The notes: generated by a model not told the origin, from the sequence alone. Shown: positions 16,201-24,832, counted from the first letter of the stretch. The stretch: 64,000 bases of DNA from JAGVSR01 sp033765145 (GCA_033765145.1 JANRIH010000038.1:186001-250000); one strand, 5' to 3'. A program made the numbers and translations.

Positions 16201-16656
16201 ATGCACACGCGATTGTCAACGGACCGCATGTTCACGCCCGGCCTCTCCGGCGATCGCGCCATTGCGGCCGCTGCCGGTTCAATCATGGACCGGCTGGGTT
16301 TGGCGGCGGCGCCGGTCAAAGCCATGGCGTTGGCCAACGTCGAGATGACCACCCTCATGAGCCGTCGGGCGCAAGCCTACCTCGAACTGCCGAAGGCGAT
16401 CGCACGCTGCCGTTCCGGCCAGGATGTCATGCGCGAGCAGATGTTGTTCTGGCAAACGGCGTGGGAGCAGTATCAGGATTCGTCGACGCGCCTCGCGACG
16501 GCATGGACCCAGGCGCTGATGCCGGCGGCGCTCGGCACGTCGTCCAGGGAAAGCGAACTCGCCGCCCGCGAACAGAGCCCGATCAAGCTTCCTGAAGCGG
16601 GCCCTAAATCCACGGAAACGTCGCGCAGGCGTCCACGCGCCTACGAAGCCGCCTGA
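16201..16656 (+). CDS. Phasin-like protein
   Basis: The 151-residue mostly helical protein has the phasin-family pattern of an amphipathic helix of conserved spacing (M-T-T-L-M-S-R-R-A-Q-A-Y-L-E-L-P-K-A, then C-R-S-G-Q-D-V-M-R-E-Q). W-Q-T-A-W-E-Q-Y follows, then a Pro/Ser/Arg-rich tail. Phasins coat polyhydroxyalkanoate granules. No PHA synthase is nearby. Several in-frame upstream starts exist, but the family similarity starts after 16201; an A-rich run precedes this ATG rather than a clear Shine-Dalgarno. A strong terminator follows. Confidence 0.65.
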   Translation: MHTRLSTDRMFTPGLSGDRAIAAAAGSIMDRLGLAAAPVKAMALANVEMTTLMSRRAQAYLELPKAIARCRSGQDVMREQMLFWQTAWEQYQDSSTRLATAWTQALMPAALGTSSRESELAAREQSPIKLPEAGPKSTETSRRRPRAYEAA

Positions 16657-16709
16657 AACGACTCGCGGCCGAGCCTGACGGCTTCGCCGAAGCCTCGCAC
16701 CAATCGTCA

Positions 16710-16735
16710 TCGGCCGTGGCAGGCGCCACGGCCGA
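16710..16735. terminator. Bidirectional rho-independent terminator
   Basis: An 11-bp perfect stem (16710-16720 with 16725-16735) and 4-nt loop are followed by a TTTT run at 16741-16744, between the convergent phasin-like and ialB genes. Confidence 0.75.
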
Positions 16736-16749
16736 AGTCGTTTTCAAGA

Positions 16750-17343
16750 CTATTTGAGTTCAGCCAGCGCTTGCGAAAAGCCGTTGAGCGACACGGGGAT
16801 TCCGATGCCCGCCTCTTCAGTCTGGAAAATGATGAAAATGGCTGTCTTACCGGTCGAGAGCTGCGCGACCAGAGGCGCTTCCACGGTGACCTGCGCATAG
16901 CATGCAAACGAATGGCAGCGTAGGAACGGCGCGTGTCCGACGTCCTTGTCGTCGATTTTGAGCCCGATACCCGGCGGCAGAAGTACACCGAGCGGCGCGA
17001 ACACGCGCAGTACCTGAACGCCGTTCGAGAACTTCTGGAAATAGACCGTCAGTCCGACGTTGTCCCTGTCTTCCGCCGTGACGCTCTGTACGAGAGCGCA
17101 CACTTCGTTCTTGGCCCCGGGCGGCGGCGCCTTGCAGACCACTTGCCAATCGCCGTGTTGCGCCTTGACCGTACCGTCGGCCGCATCTGGCACCTTCGTC
17201 GGAGCTTCTGATGGCTGCTGTGCCAAAGCCATCGGCAGGGCTGCGGCAAGCCCGGCCAGGACGAACGCGAGGAAAAGAGCAGAGAACGGAGAAATCGGCC
17301 TGCGGACGCGATTGACGAGGCAGCGGGCAGAACTGTGAGGCAT
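16750..17343 (-). CDS. Invasion-associated locus B (IalB) family protein
   Basis: The 197-residue secreted protein has a signal peptide (F-S-A-L-F-L-A-F-V-L-A-G-L-A-A-A-L-P, cleavage near A-L-A-Q) followed by H-G-D-W-Q-V-V-C and paired cysteines further on (R-C-H-S-F-A-C-Y-A). These are hallmarks of IalB-like proteins. In Bartonella IalB aids erythrocyte entry, but the family is widespread in free-living Hyphomicrobiales and its general function is unknown. ATG 17343 is chosen because it gives a normal signal peptide; the frame stays open upstream. Confidence 0.85.
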   Translation of the reverse strand: MPHSSARCLVNRVRRPISPFSALFLAFVLAGLAAALPMALAQQPSEAPTKVPDAADGTVKAQHGDWQVVCKAPPPGAKNEVCALVQSVTAEDRDNVGLTVYFQKFSNGVQVLRVFAPLGVLLPPGIGLKIDDKDVGHAPFLRCHSFACYAQVTVEAPLVAQLSTGKTAIFIIFQTEEAGIGIPVSLNGFSQALAELK

Positions 17344-17560
17344 GGCTGAGAGGAACCCAAAGCAAGGAAGGCTGGGACAGGGCCGTGATCGGAGACCGTT
17401 GGTCAAGCCCGAGAATGCGCCGGATCATCGGATTGGCGGCCACGTGTGACCGAGGAACGGGGCCGAAAAACGGCTGCGGGAAGTCGAGGAAATCAAGCGA
17501 CCGACGGGCCCGTTCACCGAGTGAACTCGTCGGAACTTATCGGCTGAAAAAGCTACGTAC

Positions 17561-17589
17561 TGCGTCAATTTACGCGAAGATATGACGCA
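17561..17589. promoter_or_regulatory. Inverted repeat TGCGTCA-N15-TGACGCA
   Basis: Seven-base perfect arms lie at 17561-17567 and 17583-17589. The size and spacing suit a dimeric regulator. It lies about 300 bp upstream of coxB, beside a second inverted repeat. Confidence 0.45.
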
Positions 17590-17590
17590 A

Positions 17591-17614
17591 CAATCTTGAC
17601 TTGTCGCAAGATTG
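17591..17614. promoter_or_regulatory. Inverted repeat CAATCTTG-N8-CAAGATTG
   Basis: Eight-base perfect arms lie at 17591-17598 and 17607-17614, one base after the previous repeat. No T-run follows, so an operator is more likely than a terminator. It overlaps the possible -35 TTGACT. Confidence 0.5.
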
Positions 17615-17886
17615 GGGATTGTGCTGTGGTTCGACGAAGGGGAAGTCGTCTGAGGCGCGCCTCCCCGGCCTGTTGCAGATCGGGCTGGGTGAGCGTCTAC
17701 GAGGCTGGATCGGTTCGGCAGCGATCGTGCGCGCATGAAGCGCGTGGGGACTGCTGTTGTCGAGCCTGTCCAAAGCAACGCTCGCAAGAAGCGGTTGAAC
17801 GCGCCGCGAGCGAACGATGATTGCTTCTCCAGAGTACGATCAAAACCGCCGGCTGCGGCCGGTCTGGGTCTGGGGAGCGAAAAGTG

Positions 17887-18789
17887 ATGATGACACGACT
17901 GTCGAGGCTTCTGCCTCTCGCGGCGGTTTTCGCTGCGCTGACGCTGTGGCTCGATCCGGCGTTTGCCGTCGACGGGCACGCCCAGCCAGGGCAGCGCGGA
18001 CTTTCTCCCGCCGTGACCGAAGTGATGCGCGAGATCCACACGTTCTACGATCTCGTCAACATCGTCATTATCGCGATCGCGGTGTTCGTTCTGATCCTCA
18101 TGCTCTACGTGATGTATCGCTTCCGCGAGAGCGCGAACCCGACCCCATCGAAGACGACGCACAACACGATCCTCGAGGTCGCCTGGACCGTTGTGCCGAT
18201 CATCATTCTCGTCGTGATCGCGATCCCGTCGTTCAAGCTGCTGATGCTGCAGTACAGCTACCCGAAGCCTGACCTGACGGTGAAGGCGATCGGCAACGCC
18301 TGGTTCTGGGAGCACGAGTATCCCGATCAGGGCGGCTTCACGATCACATCTAACATGCTCTCGGACGAAGAAGTTGCCGAGAAGGCCAAGACGGGCATTC
18401 CGACGCCGCGTCTTTTGTCGGTCGACAACGAGATCGTCGTGCCGCTGAACAAGGTCGTGCACATGCTCGTGACGTCGAACGACGTCATTCACAATTGGAC
18501 GATCCCGATGTTCGGCTCGAAGATCGACGCCGTCCCCGGCCGCATCACCACCACGTGGTTCCGCGCCGAGAAGGAAGGCATCTACTACGGCCAGTGCTCA
18601 GAGCTCTGCGGTATGAACCACGCATTCATGCCGATCGCCGTCCGCGTCGTGAAGCCGGAAGTCTTTGACGAGTGGGCGGCTGCCATGAAGGGCAAGGACA
18701 AGAAGAAGGCCCGCGAGATCCTCGACAAGGTCGCACTCGAGCAGGCCGGCATCAAGAGCGTCGCCGACGCAGCCAGCGCAGCACAGTAA
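17887..18789 (+). CDS. coxB: Cytochrome c oxidase (aa3) subunit II
   Basis: The subunit accepts electrons from cytochrome c through its binuclear CuA centre on the periplasmic side. The 300-residue product has a signal peptide ending P-A-F-A, two membrane helices (about residues 55-80 and 98-118), and a cupredoxin domain. The CuA ligands are visible: H202 in V-I-H-N-W and the cluster C237-S-E-L-C241-G-M-N-H245-A-F-M248. The start follows GGAG at 17875-17878. It is the first gene of the oxidase locus, with coxA 80 bp downstream. Confidence 0.97.
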   Translation: MMTRLSRLLPLAAVFAALTLWLDPAFAVDGHAQPGQRGLSPAVTEVMREIHTFYDLVNIVIIAIAVFVLILMLYVMYRFRESANPTPSKTTHNTILEVAWTVVPIIILVVIAIPSFKLLMLQYSYPKPDLTVKAIGNAWFWEHEYPDQGGFTITSNMLSDEEVAEKAKTGIPTPRLLSVDNEIVVPLNKVVHMLVTSNDVIHNWTIPMFGSKIDAVPGRITTTWFRAEKEGIYYGQCSELCGMNHAFMPIAVRVVKPEVFDEWAAAMKGKDKKKAREILDKVALEQAGIKSVADAASAAQ

Positions 18790-18869
18790 GAAACGCGGGA
18801 GCAGCGTCTACAGGCCCCGTGGCCTTGGACGCTCAAATTTGAAACACTCGGGACTGGGACTGGAAAACC

Positions 18870-20489
18870 ATGGGAAGCTCTGCGGCTCACGCCGACGACC
18901 ATCACGACCATGCGCCGCCGTTCATTCAGCGCTGGCTCTTTTCGACCAACCATAAGGACATCGGCACCCTCTATTTCATCTTCGCGATGATTGCGGGCAT
19001 CGTCGGTGGCGCGCTGTCGGTCGGTATTCGTTACGAACTCGCCGAGCCCGGCATGCAGTTCTTCACCAATCCGCACACCTACAACGTGTGGGTCACCGGC
19101 CACGGCCTCATCATGGTGTTCTTCATGGTGATGCCCGCCACGATGGGCGGCTTCGGAAACTGGTTCGTGCCCTTGATGATCGGCGCGCCGGACATGGCCT
19201 TCCCGCGCATGAACAACATCTCGTTCTGGCTGCTTCCGACAGCGTTCTCCCTGCTGCTCCTCTCGCTTTTCGTCGAGGGTCCGACTGGCATGAACGGTGT
19301 CGGCGCCGGCTGGACAGTCTACGCGCCGTTGTCGACCTCGGGCCATCCGGGCCCTGCGATGGACCTTGCGATCCTGGCGCTTCACATCGCTGGCGCGTCC
19401 TCGATCCTCGGTGCGATCAACTTCATCACGACGATCTTCAACATGCGCGCTCCGGGCATGACGCTGCACAAGATGCCGCTCTTCGTCTGGTCCGTGTTGA
19501 TCACCGCGTTCCTGCTGCTCCTGTCGCTTCCGGTTCTCGCCGGCGCGATCACGATGCTGCTGACGGATCGCAACTTCGGCACCACGTTCTTTAATCCGGC
19601 CGGCGGCGGCGATCCGCTACTCTATCAGCATCTGTTCTGGTTCTTCGGCCATCCTGAAGTCTACATTCTGATCCTGCCGGGCTTCGGCATTGTCAGCCAC
19701 ATCGTCGCGACGTTCTCGAAAAAGCCGGTCTTCGGCTACCTCGGCATGGCCTACGCGATGGTCGCGATCGGCCTCGTCGGCTTCATCGTCTGGGCGCACC
19801 ACATGTATGCGGCCGGCATGAAGGTGAATAAGCAGGCCTACTTCGTGTTCGCCACGATGGTCATCGCCGTTCCGACGGGCGTGAAAATCTTCTCCTGGAT
19901 CGCAACGATGTGGGGCGGCTCGATCCAGTTCCGCCTTCCGATGGTCTGGGCGTTGGGCTTCATCTTCCTGTTCACGGTCGGCGGCGTTACGGGCGTCATG
20001 CTGGCCAACGCCGGCGTGGATCGCGCTCTGCACGACACCTACTATGTCGTAGCGCACTTCCATTACGTCCTGTCGCTCGGCGCCGTCTTCTCGATCTTCG
20101 CGGGCTGGTACTACTGGTTCCCGAAGATGACCGGCGTCATGTACTCGGCGTTCTGGGGCCACCTGCACTTCTGGACGACGTTCGTCGGCGCGAACATCCT
20201 GTTCTTCCCTCAGCACTTCTTGGGTGCTGCCGGTATGCCGCGCCGCTACGTCGACTATCCGGACAGCTTCGCGTTCTGGAACGCGATCTCGTCTTACGGC
20301 TCGTACATCACGGCCGTCGGCACGTTGTTCTTCTTTATCGGCGTGGTCGTGGCGCTCGCGCGTCGCGAGAAGGCTGGAGCCAATCCGTGGGGCGTCGGTG
20401 CGACGACCCTCGAGTGGACGCTGCCTTCGCCGCCGGCCTTCCACTCCTATGAGCGTCTGCCGCGCATCGCCGCGACGGACCATCACTGA
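18870..20489 (+). CDS. coxA: Cytochrome c oxidase (aa3) subunit I
   Basis: This is the catalytic subunit, which reduces O2 at the haem a3-CuB site and pumps protons. At 539 residues it is full length with 12 membrane helices. Diagnostic residues include the haem a ligand in V-T-G-H-G-L-I-M, the CuB ligand and His-Tyr crosslink H261-P-E-V-Y265, W-A-H-H-M-Y with two further CuB histidines, and V-A-H-F-H-Y with haem ligands. The Tyr in HPEVY marks an A-type oxidase. The N-terminus carries a His/Asp-rich patch (A-D-D-H-H-D-H-A). Confidence 0.98.
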   Translation: MGSSAAHADDHHDHAPPFIQRWLFSTNHKDIGTLYFIFAMIAGIVGGALSVGIRYELAEPGMQFFTNPHTYNVWVTGHGLIMVFFMVMPATMGGFGNWFVPLMIGAPDMAFPRMNNISFWLLPTAFSLLLLSLFVEGPTGMNGVGAGWTVYAPLSTSGHPGPAMDLAILALHIAGASSILGAINFITTIFNMRAPGMTLHKMPLFVWSVLITAFLLLLSLPVLAGAITMLLTDRNFGTTFFNPAGGGDPLLYQHLFWFFGHPEVYILILPGFGIVSHIVATFSKKPVFGYLGMAYAMVAIGLVGFIVWAHHMYAAGMKVNKQAYFVFATMVIAVPTGVKIFSWIATMWGGSIQFRLPMVWALGFIFLFTVGGVTGVMLANAGVDRALHDTYYVVAHFHYVLSLGAVFSIFAGWYYWFPKMTGVMYSAFWGHLHFWTTFVGANILFFPQHFLGAAGMPRRYVDYPDSFAFWNAISSYGSYITAVGTLFFFIGVVVALARREKAGANPWGVGATTLEWTLPSPPAFHSYERLPRIAATDHH

Positions 20490-20501
20490 GTAACGAACGG
20501 A

Positions 20502-20533
20502 GAAGCGCGCCGCTCTGACGGGTGGCGCGCTTC
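20502..20533 (+). terminator. Hairpin after coxA (possible attenuator)
   Basis: A 10-bp perfect stem (GAAGCGCGCC at 20502-20511 with its complement at 20524-20533) with a 12-nt loop begins 13 bp after the coxA stop. No T-run follows, so partial termination or mRNA 3'-end protection is as likely as full termination. Confidence 0.5.
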
Positions 20534-20549
20534 CGCCTCTTGTGAGGCG
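20534..20549 (+). terminator. Second small hairpin in the coxA-ctaB gap
   Basis: CGCCTC (20534-20539) pairs with GAGGCG (20544-20549) around a TTGT loop, directly abutting the previous hairpin. The tandem may separate coxBA expression from the assembly genes. Confidence 0.4.
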
Positions 20550-20674
20550 CGAGCATGCACACGTCCGCCTGAACGATAAGAAACGAATGAACTGCCCGCT
20601 CCGGGGTCGAGCGCGCCCGCGACGCGCGGCGACTGCCAACTCGAGCGACGCCGGGGAAGGAACGAGGACATCCG

Positions 20675-21607
20675 ATGGCCGAGCTCGCTGCCGAAGGCAC
20701 GACGATCGACAAGGCGATGAGCGTCGAGCCGAGCGTCGGCGACTACGTCACGCTGATGAAGCCCAAGGTTATGACGCTCGTCGTCCTGACGGCCCTGGCC
20801 GGAATGATCGCGGCGCCCGCCGGCATTCACCCCGTCCTCGGCATCATCGCCATCATTGCTATTTCCGTTGGCGCCGGCGCATCGGGCGCCCTCAACATGT
20901 GGTACGACGCCGACATCGACCAGCACATGGCCCGCACGGCGGCGCGTCCGATCCCGCGGGGCCGGGTGACCCCGAGCGATGCCCTGCAGTTCGGCACCGT
21001 TCTTTCGGTGATGTCGGTCCTGACCCTCGGCGTTCTCGTGAACTGGGTCGCGGCAGCACTTCTCGCGCTGACGATCGCCTTCTATCTTTTCGTCTACACA
21101 ATGTGGCTGAAGCGCCGGACGCCGCAGAACATCGTCATCGGCGGCGCCGCAGGCGCATTTCCGCCGATGATCGGCTGGGCCGCCGCCACCGGCGAAGCCG
21201 GTATCGAGAGCATCCTGCTCTTCTTGATCATCTTCCTCTGGACACCGCCTCACTTCTGGGCGCTCGCGCTTCTGCGTCTGCGCGACTACGAGCGCGTCGG
21301 CGTTCCGATGCTGCCAGTCGTCGCCGGACCCGACGAGACGCGGAAGCAGATTCTCATCTACTCGATCCTCCTGGTGCCGCTCGCGATCCTGCCGCCGTTC
21401 ATCGGCCTCGGCGGTATCGCATACGGCGTGACCGCGACCGTGCTCGGTGCCGCGTTCCTCTATCTCGCCGCCGAAGTCTGGCGCGTGCGCGAGGGCCGCG
21501 AAGCCGATCAGGCGTGCCGCCGGTTGTTCTGGTTCTCGATCCTCTATCTCTATCTTCTCTTCGCCGTGCTGCTCGTCGAGAGCGCGGTTCTGAAGCTGTG
21601 GAGCTGA
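20675..21607 (+). CDS. ctaB: Protohaem IX farnesyltransferase (haem O synthase)
   Basis: It attaches a farnesyl group to haem B, making haem O, the precursor of haem A for the oxidase. The 310-residue UbiA-superfamily membrane protein has the prenyl-diphosphate-binding motif N-M-W-Y-D-A-D-I-D followed by R-T-A-A-R-P-I-P-R-G-R, and about nine membrane helices. The second conserved loop is in L-R-D-Y-E-R-V-G-V-P-M-L-P. It lies downstream of coxA and just upstream of the small coxF-like gene. Confidence 0.96.
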   Translation: MAELAAEGTTIDKAMSVEPSVGDYVTLMKPKVMTLVVLTALAGMIAAPAGIHPVLGIIAIIAISVGAGASGALNMWYDADIDQHMARTAARPIPRGRVTPSDALQFGTVLSVMSVLTLGVLVNWVAAALLALTIAFYLFVYTMWLKRRTPQNIVIGGAAGAFPPMIGWAAATGEAGIESILLFLIIFLWTPPHFWALALLRLRDYERVGVPMLPVVAGPDETRKQILIYSILLVPLAILPPFIGLGGIAYGVTATVLGAAFLYLAAEVWRVREGREADQACRRLFWFSILYLYLLFAVLLVESAVLKLWS

Positions 21608-21616
21608 AGAAAACGC

Positions 21617-21784
21617 ATGGCTGGAACGACCGATCAGAAGCCGACCGATAGCGCCGCCGAGCAGCAGAAGCGCCAGCGCATGCGGTCGCTCGCGATCGCG
21701 CTCGGCCTCGGCTTCCTGGTGATCCTGTTCTACGCCGCAACGATCGTCCGCCTCGGCGGAAACGTGCTCAACCGGTCGATGTGA
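21617..21784 (+). CDS. Small CoxF-like membrane protein
   Basis: This is a 55-residue protein, too short for most gene callers' thresholds. A charged N-terminus (M-A-G-T-T-D-Q-K ... Q-K-R-Q-R-M-R) is followed by one membrane helix (S-L-A-I-A-L-G-L-G-F-L-V-I-L-F-Y) and the tail A-T-I-V-R-L-G-G-N-V. Small single-span proteins occupy exactly this place between ctaB and ctaG in other Hyphomicrobiales and are labelled CoxF there. It starts 10 bp after ctaB. A role in oxidase assembly is inferred from position. Confidence 0.75.
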   Translation: MAGTTDQKPTDSAAEQQKRQRMRSLAIALGLGFLVILFYAATIVRLGGNVLNRSM

Positions 21785-21842
21785 CGCCCGAAGTGACAAA
21801 GGCCAACATGGCTAACGAGACGAAGGCCGATTAGACGAGGGA

Positions 21843-22436
21843 GTGACGCGCGACGTGACGCTCGGAAAGGATAAGAAGGTCGCTCTTGCTTGCGCATTGG
21901 GCGCGCTGACGATGGTCGGCGCCGCATATGCAGCCGTGCCGATCTACCAGATGTTCTGCCAGGTGACGGGATTCGGCGGAACCACGCAGCGCGCCGACGC
22001 GCCTTCCGACGTCGTTCTCGATCGCAAGGTTACCGTGCGTTTCGATGCCAACGTCGCGCCGGGCCTGTCCTGGACGTTCGAACCCGTCGAGCGCACGGTC
22101 GAGGCAAACATCGGCGAGAATGTGCTCGCGTTCTACCGCGCCACCAACAATTCGAGCGAGCCCGTCACGGGGTCGGCCACGTTCAATGTGGCGCCCGACG
22201 CCGCCGGCGCTCACTTCGCGAAGATCGAATGCTTCTGCTTCACCGAGCAGACATTGCAGCCCGGTCAGTCGGTCGAGATGCCAGTGTCGTTCTTTGTCGA
22301 TCCGGGTCTCTTGAAGGATCCTGACGCCATGCGTTTGAGGCAGATCACTCTGTCTTACACGTTCCACAAGACCAAGGCCGGCGCGGGCGCGACGTCCGCC
22401 GCCGCCAAGCAGAAAACCGAGGCCGAGGGGGGCTGA
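21843..22436 (+). CDS. ctaG: Cytochrome c oxidase assembly protein CtaG/Cox11
   Basis: It delivers copper to the CuB site of subunit I. The 197-residue product has one N-terminal membrane helix (A-L-A-C-A-L-G-A-L-T-M-V-G-A-A-Y), the conserved Y-Q-M-F-C-Q-V-T-G-F-G-G-T-T-Q, and the copper-binding K-I-E-C-F-C-F motif of Cox11. It starts with GTG at 21843, preceded by a GAGG ribosome site; GTG 21855 is an alternative. It lies between the coxF-like gene and coxC. Confidence 0.95.
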   Translation: MTRDVTLGKDKKVALACALGALTMVGAAYAAVPIYQMFCQVTGFGGTTQRADAPSDVVLDRKVTVRFDANVAPGLSWTFEPVERTVEANIGENVLAFYRATNNSSEPVTGSATFNVAPDAAGAHFAKIECFCFTEQTLQPGQSVEMPVSFFVDPGLLKDPDAMRLRQITLSYTFHKTKAGAGATSAAAKQKTEAEGG

Positions 22437-22552
22437 GGCATGACGGAGAGGGCATCGCCGGGAAATGGACATGCCGCCGACGGAATTCGAACGAAGCAAT
22501 TCGGCACCGCCGGTTGCACGCAACTATAAAAGGGGACGACGGAGACAGCGCT

Positions 22553-23512
22553 ATGGCATCCACTGAAGTCAAACACCACGACTATCACTTGCTCGATCCG
22601 AGCCCCTGGCCGCTCCTGGCCTCGTTCGGCGCGTTCGCCAGCGCCATCGGCGCAATCGCATGGATGCGCACCGTGGCCGACGGCACGGGCGGGTTCCTCG
22701 GTCTCACGGGTCCCTGGGTTTTCGCCGGCGGCATGGCCTGGCTGCTTTTCATCGCCTTCATGTGGTGGCGCGATGTCATCAAGGAGAGCCATGGCGGTCA
22801 TCACACGCCGGTTGTCCAGCTCCACCTTCGCTACGGCATGATCCTGTTCATCGCCTCCGAAGTCATGTTCTTCGTGGCCTGGTTCTGGGCCTACTTCGAC
22901 CATGCGCTGTTCCCGAACGGCACCTACACCTACGAGAACCTCACGCAGGCCGTCGGCATGGTGAAGCGGAACGAGCTGTTCGGAGGCCATTGGCCGCCGG
23001 CACCGGTCGAGATGACCGAGGCCACGATCCCGTCGACCGGCGCGCCCGCGAACGGCTTCTTCAAGGGCACGTTCGATCCCTGGGGTCTCCCGCTCGTCAA
23101 CACGCTCGTCCTGCTGCTCTCGGGCTGCACGGTGACGTGGGCCCACCATGCACTCCTGCACAACCGCCGCGGCCAGCTCATCATCGGTCTTGCCGCGACG
23201 ATCCTGCTCGGCATGCTGTTCACGTACCTCCAGTACGTCGAATACGGCCACGCCGCGTTCTCGTTCGGCGGCCACTCGTACGGCTCGACGTTCTTCATGG
23301 CGACGGGCTTCCACGGTGCGCACGTGATCATCGGCACGCTCTTCCTAGCCGTCTGCCTCTTCCGCGCGCTAGCCGGTCACTTCACGCCCGAGAAGCACTT
23401 CGGGTTCGAAGCGGCAGCCTGGTACTGGCACTTCGTCGACGTGGTCTGGCTGTTCCTCTTCGCCGCCATCTACGTCTGGGGCGCGGGTGCTCACGCGGGC
23501 GCCGGCCACTGA
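22553..23512 (+). CDS. coxC: Cytochrome c oxidase subunit III
   Basis: This 319-residue membrane subunit stabilises the catalytic core and proton uptake. It opens with H-D-Y-H-L-L-D-P-S-P-W-P-L, diagnostic for CoxC, and has seven predicted helices with E-V-M-F-F-V-A-W-F-W-A-Y-F and F-H-G-A-H-V-I-I-G-T near the end. The ATG at 22553 has GGAG upstream and the conserved start; an in-frame ATG at 22514 would add 13 residues. Confidence 0.97.
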   Translation: MASTEVKHHDYHLLDPSPWPLLASFGAFASAIGAIAWMRTVADGTGGFLGLTGPWVFAGGMAWLLFIAFMWWRDVIKESHGGHHTPVVQLHLRYGMILFIASEVMFFVAWFWAYFDHALFPNGTYTYENLTQAVGMVKRNELFGGHWPPAPVEMTEATIPSTGAPANGFFKGTFDPWGLPLVNTLVLLLSGCTVTWAHHALLHNRRGQLIIGLAATILLGMLFTYLQYVEYGHAAFSFGGHSYGSTFFMATGFHGAHVIIGTLFLAVCLFRALAGHFTPEKHFGFEAAAWYWHFVDVVWLFLFAAIYVWGAGAHAGAGH

Positions 23513-23574
23513 GCCGCCACCGGAACGGAACCGGCGCTCGAGGGCGCCGGCAACCGTGACAGATGTCACTGACG

Positions 23575-23596
23575 CGGGGCGGCATATGCCGCCCCG
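23575..23596 (+). terminator. Terminator-like hairpin after coxC
   Basis: CGGGGCGGC (23575-23583) pairs perfectly with GCCGCCCCG (23588-23596) around ATAT. A second GC-rich palindrome precedes it at 23531-23550. Only a short T-containing tail follows. It marks the end of the core cox genes before DUF983. Confidence 0.6.
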
Positions 23597-23670
23597 TCTG
23601 CGTTTCCTGCCGATGACCGTTCCGGATTGAAAAGCCGGCTCAGGGCGCAGCTTCGAGGAGTGACGAACCC

Positions 23671-24048
23671 ATGACGAACGCAACCGAAGTTCCCGCAAAT
23701 ATCGCACGGTGCGCAACGCTCGCCCGCTGCCCTCGCTGCGGAGAGGGACCGCTGTTTCGTAACGCGCTGGTGCTCGAGGAAAAGTGCAAAGGCTGCGGCC
23801 TGAGCTACCGCTTCATCGATACCGGTGACGGCCCCGCGGTGTTCGCGATCTTCATACTGGGGTTCATTATTCTTGGCGCAGCACTCTGGGTCGAGTTCAC
23901 CTTTGGCCCGCCCCTCTGGGTTCATGTGGTGCTGTGGGGGCTCGTGACACCCCTCGTCGCGCTCGTGCTGCTGCGATTCCTGAAGGCCCTGCTGATCGTG
24001 CTTCAGTACCGCAACAAGGCCGAGGAAGGCCGCCTCCAAAAATCATGA
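23671..24048 (+). CDS. DUF983 family protein
   Basis: The 125-residue protein has an N-terminal zinc-ribbon-like cysteine set (R-C-P-R-C-G-E-G and K-C-K-G-C-G-L) followed by two membrane helices (F-A-I-F-I-L-G-F-I-I-L-G-A-A-L and V-V-L-W-G-L-V-T-P-L-V). Function is unknown, but the family is regularly found between coxC and SURF1 in alphaproteobacteria, so a link to oxidase assembly is a fair guess. It is followed by the SURF1 gene 31 bp on. Confidence 0.88.
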   Translation: MTNATEVPANIARCATLARCPRCGEGPLFRNALVLEEKCKGCGLSYRFIDTGDGPAVFAIFILGFIILGAALWVEFTFGPPLWVHVVLWGLVTPLVALVLLRFLKALLIVLQYRNKAEEGRLQKS

Positions 24049-24079
24049 GAATCCTGGCATGAAGTTTCAGGTCTGACCC

Positions 24080-24832
24080 ATGCTGCAGAGCCTCATCGAA
24101 AAGCGCCTACTCATACCGTCGATCATGGTCCTGGTGATGCTTCCGGTCCTCGTCGGTTTGGGCCTCTGGCAGCTCGATCGCCTCGCATGGAAGGAGCGGC
24201 TCATCGCCGACCTCGTCTCGCGTGCGCAATCCGCCCCTGTTCCGATCGAAATGTTGCTCGACGCCGAGGGCGCATTGAAGACCAGCGCTGCCGACCTCGA
24301 ATATACCGCCGTCGTCGCCAAGGGCCGCTTCCTCCACGACAAAGAGGCCCGCATTTACGCGCCCGACCCGCGAAAGGGACCCGGCGTCGAGATCGTGACC
24401 CCGTTCGCGCTTCTGGGCTCGGACCTCGTGCTCCTCGTCGACCGCGGCTACGTGCCCGATGGCGCTGCCGACCCCACGTCGCGCCTCGAAGGACAAGTCG
24501 CGGGCGACGTCGAGCTTGTCGGTCTCGTGCGCGCGCCGGGCGCCGCGGGCACCTTCTCACTCCCGCAAGATGAGCGGAGCGGCCTCTGGTTCTGGCGCGA
24601 TTTCGACGGGATGATCGGGGCCGCGTTCGGGTCAGCACCGCCCCGAACTCTGCGTCTCTTCCTCGATGCCCGCGATCCCGCACCCGGCGGCCTCCCTTCG
24701 GGCGGGGCGACGCGCTTCGACATCCCGAACCGCCATTTCGAGTACGCCCTCACGTGGTTTGGGCTCGCCGCGGCGCTATTGTTCGTGTTTTTCTTCTACG
24801 TCGTGTCCCGGCTGCGGAGCGAAACCGCTTGA
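24080..24832 (+). CDS. SURF1 family oxidase assembly protein
   Basis: The 250-residue protein has the SURF1 layout: an N-terminal membrane helix (M-V-L-V-M-L-P-V-L-V-G-L-G-L-W-Q-L-D-R), the G-L-W-Q-L-x-R motif, a periplasmic domain with V-L-V-D-R-G-Y-V-P, and a C-terminal helix preceded by N-R-H-F-E-Y-A-L-T-W-F-G-L-A. SURF1 aids haem a insertion into subunit I. Position at the end of the cox cluster fits. Confidence 0.93.
   Translation: MLQSLIEKRLLIPSIMVLVMLPVLVGLGLWQLDRLAWKERLIADLVSRAQSAPVPIEMLLDAEGALKTSAADLEYTAVVAKGRFLHDKEARIYAPDPRKGPGVEIVTPFALLGSDLVLLVDRGYVPDGAADPTSRLEGQVAGDVELVGLVRAPGAAGTFSLPQDERSGLWFWRDFDGMIGAAFGSAPPRTLRLFLDARDPAPGGLPSGGATRFDIPNRHFEYALTWFGLAAALLFVFFFYVVSRLRSETA

Larger units (their letters stand above)
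17344..17886. other. Long intergenic region upstream of the cytochrome oxidase operon
   Basis: No gene is supported here. The central part (about 17555-17615) is AT-richer and holds two adjacent inverted repeats. A TTGACT at 17596-17601 could be a -35, but no good -10 follows. This is probably the cox control region with a long leader. Confidence 0.5.
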
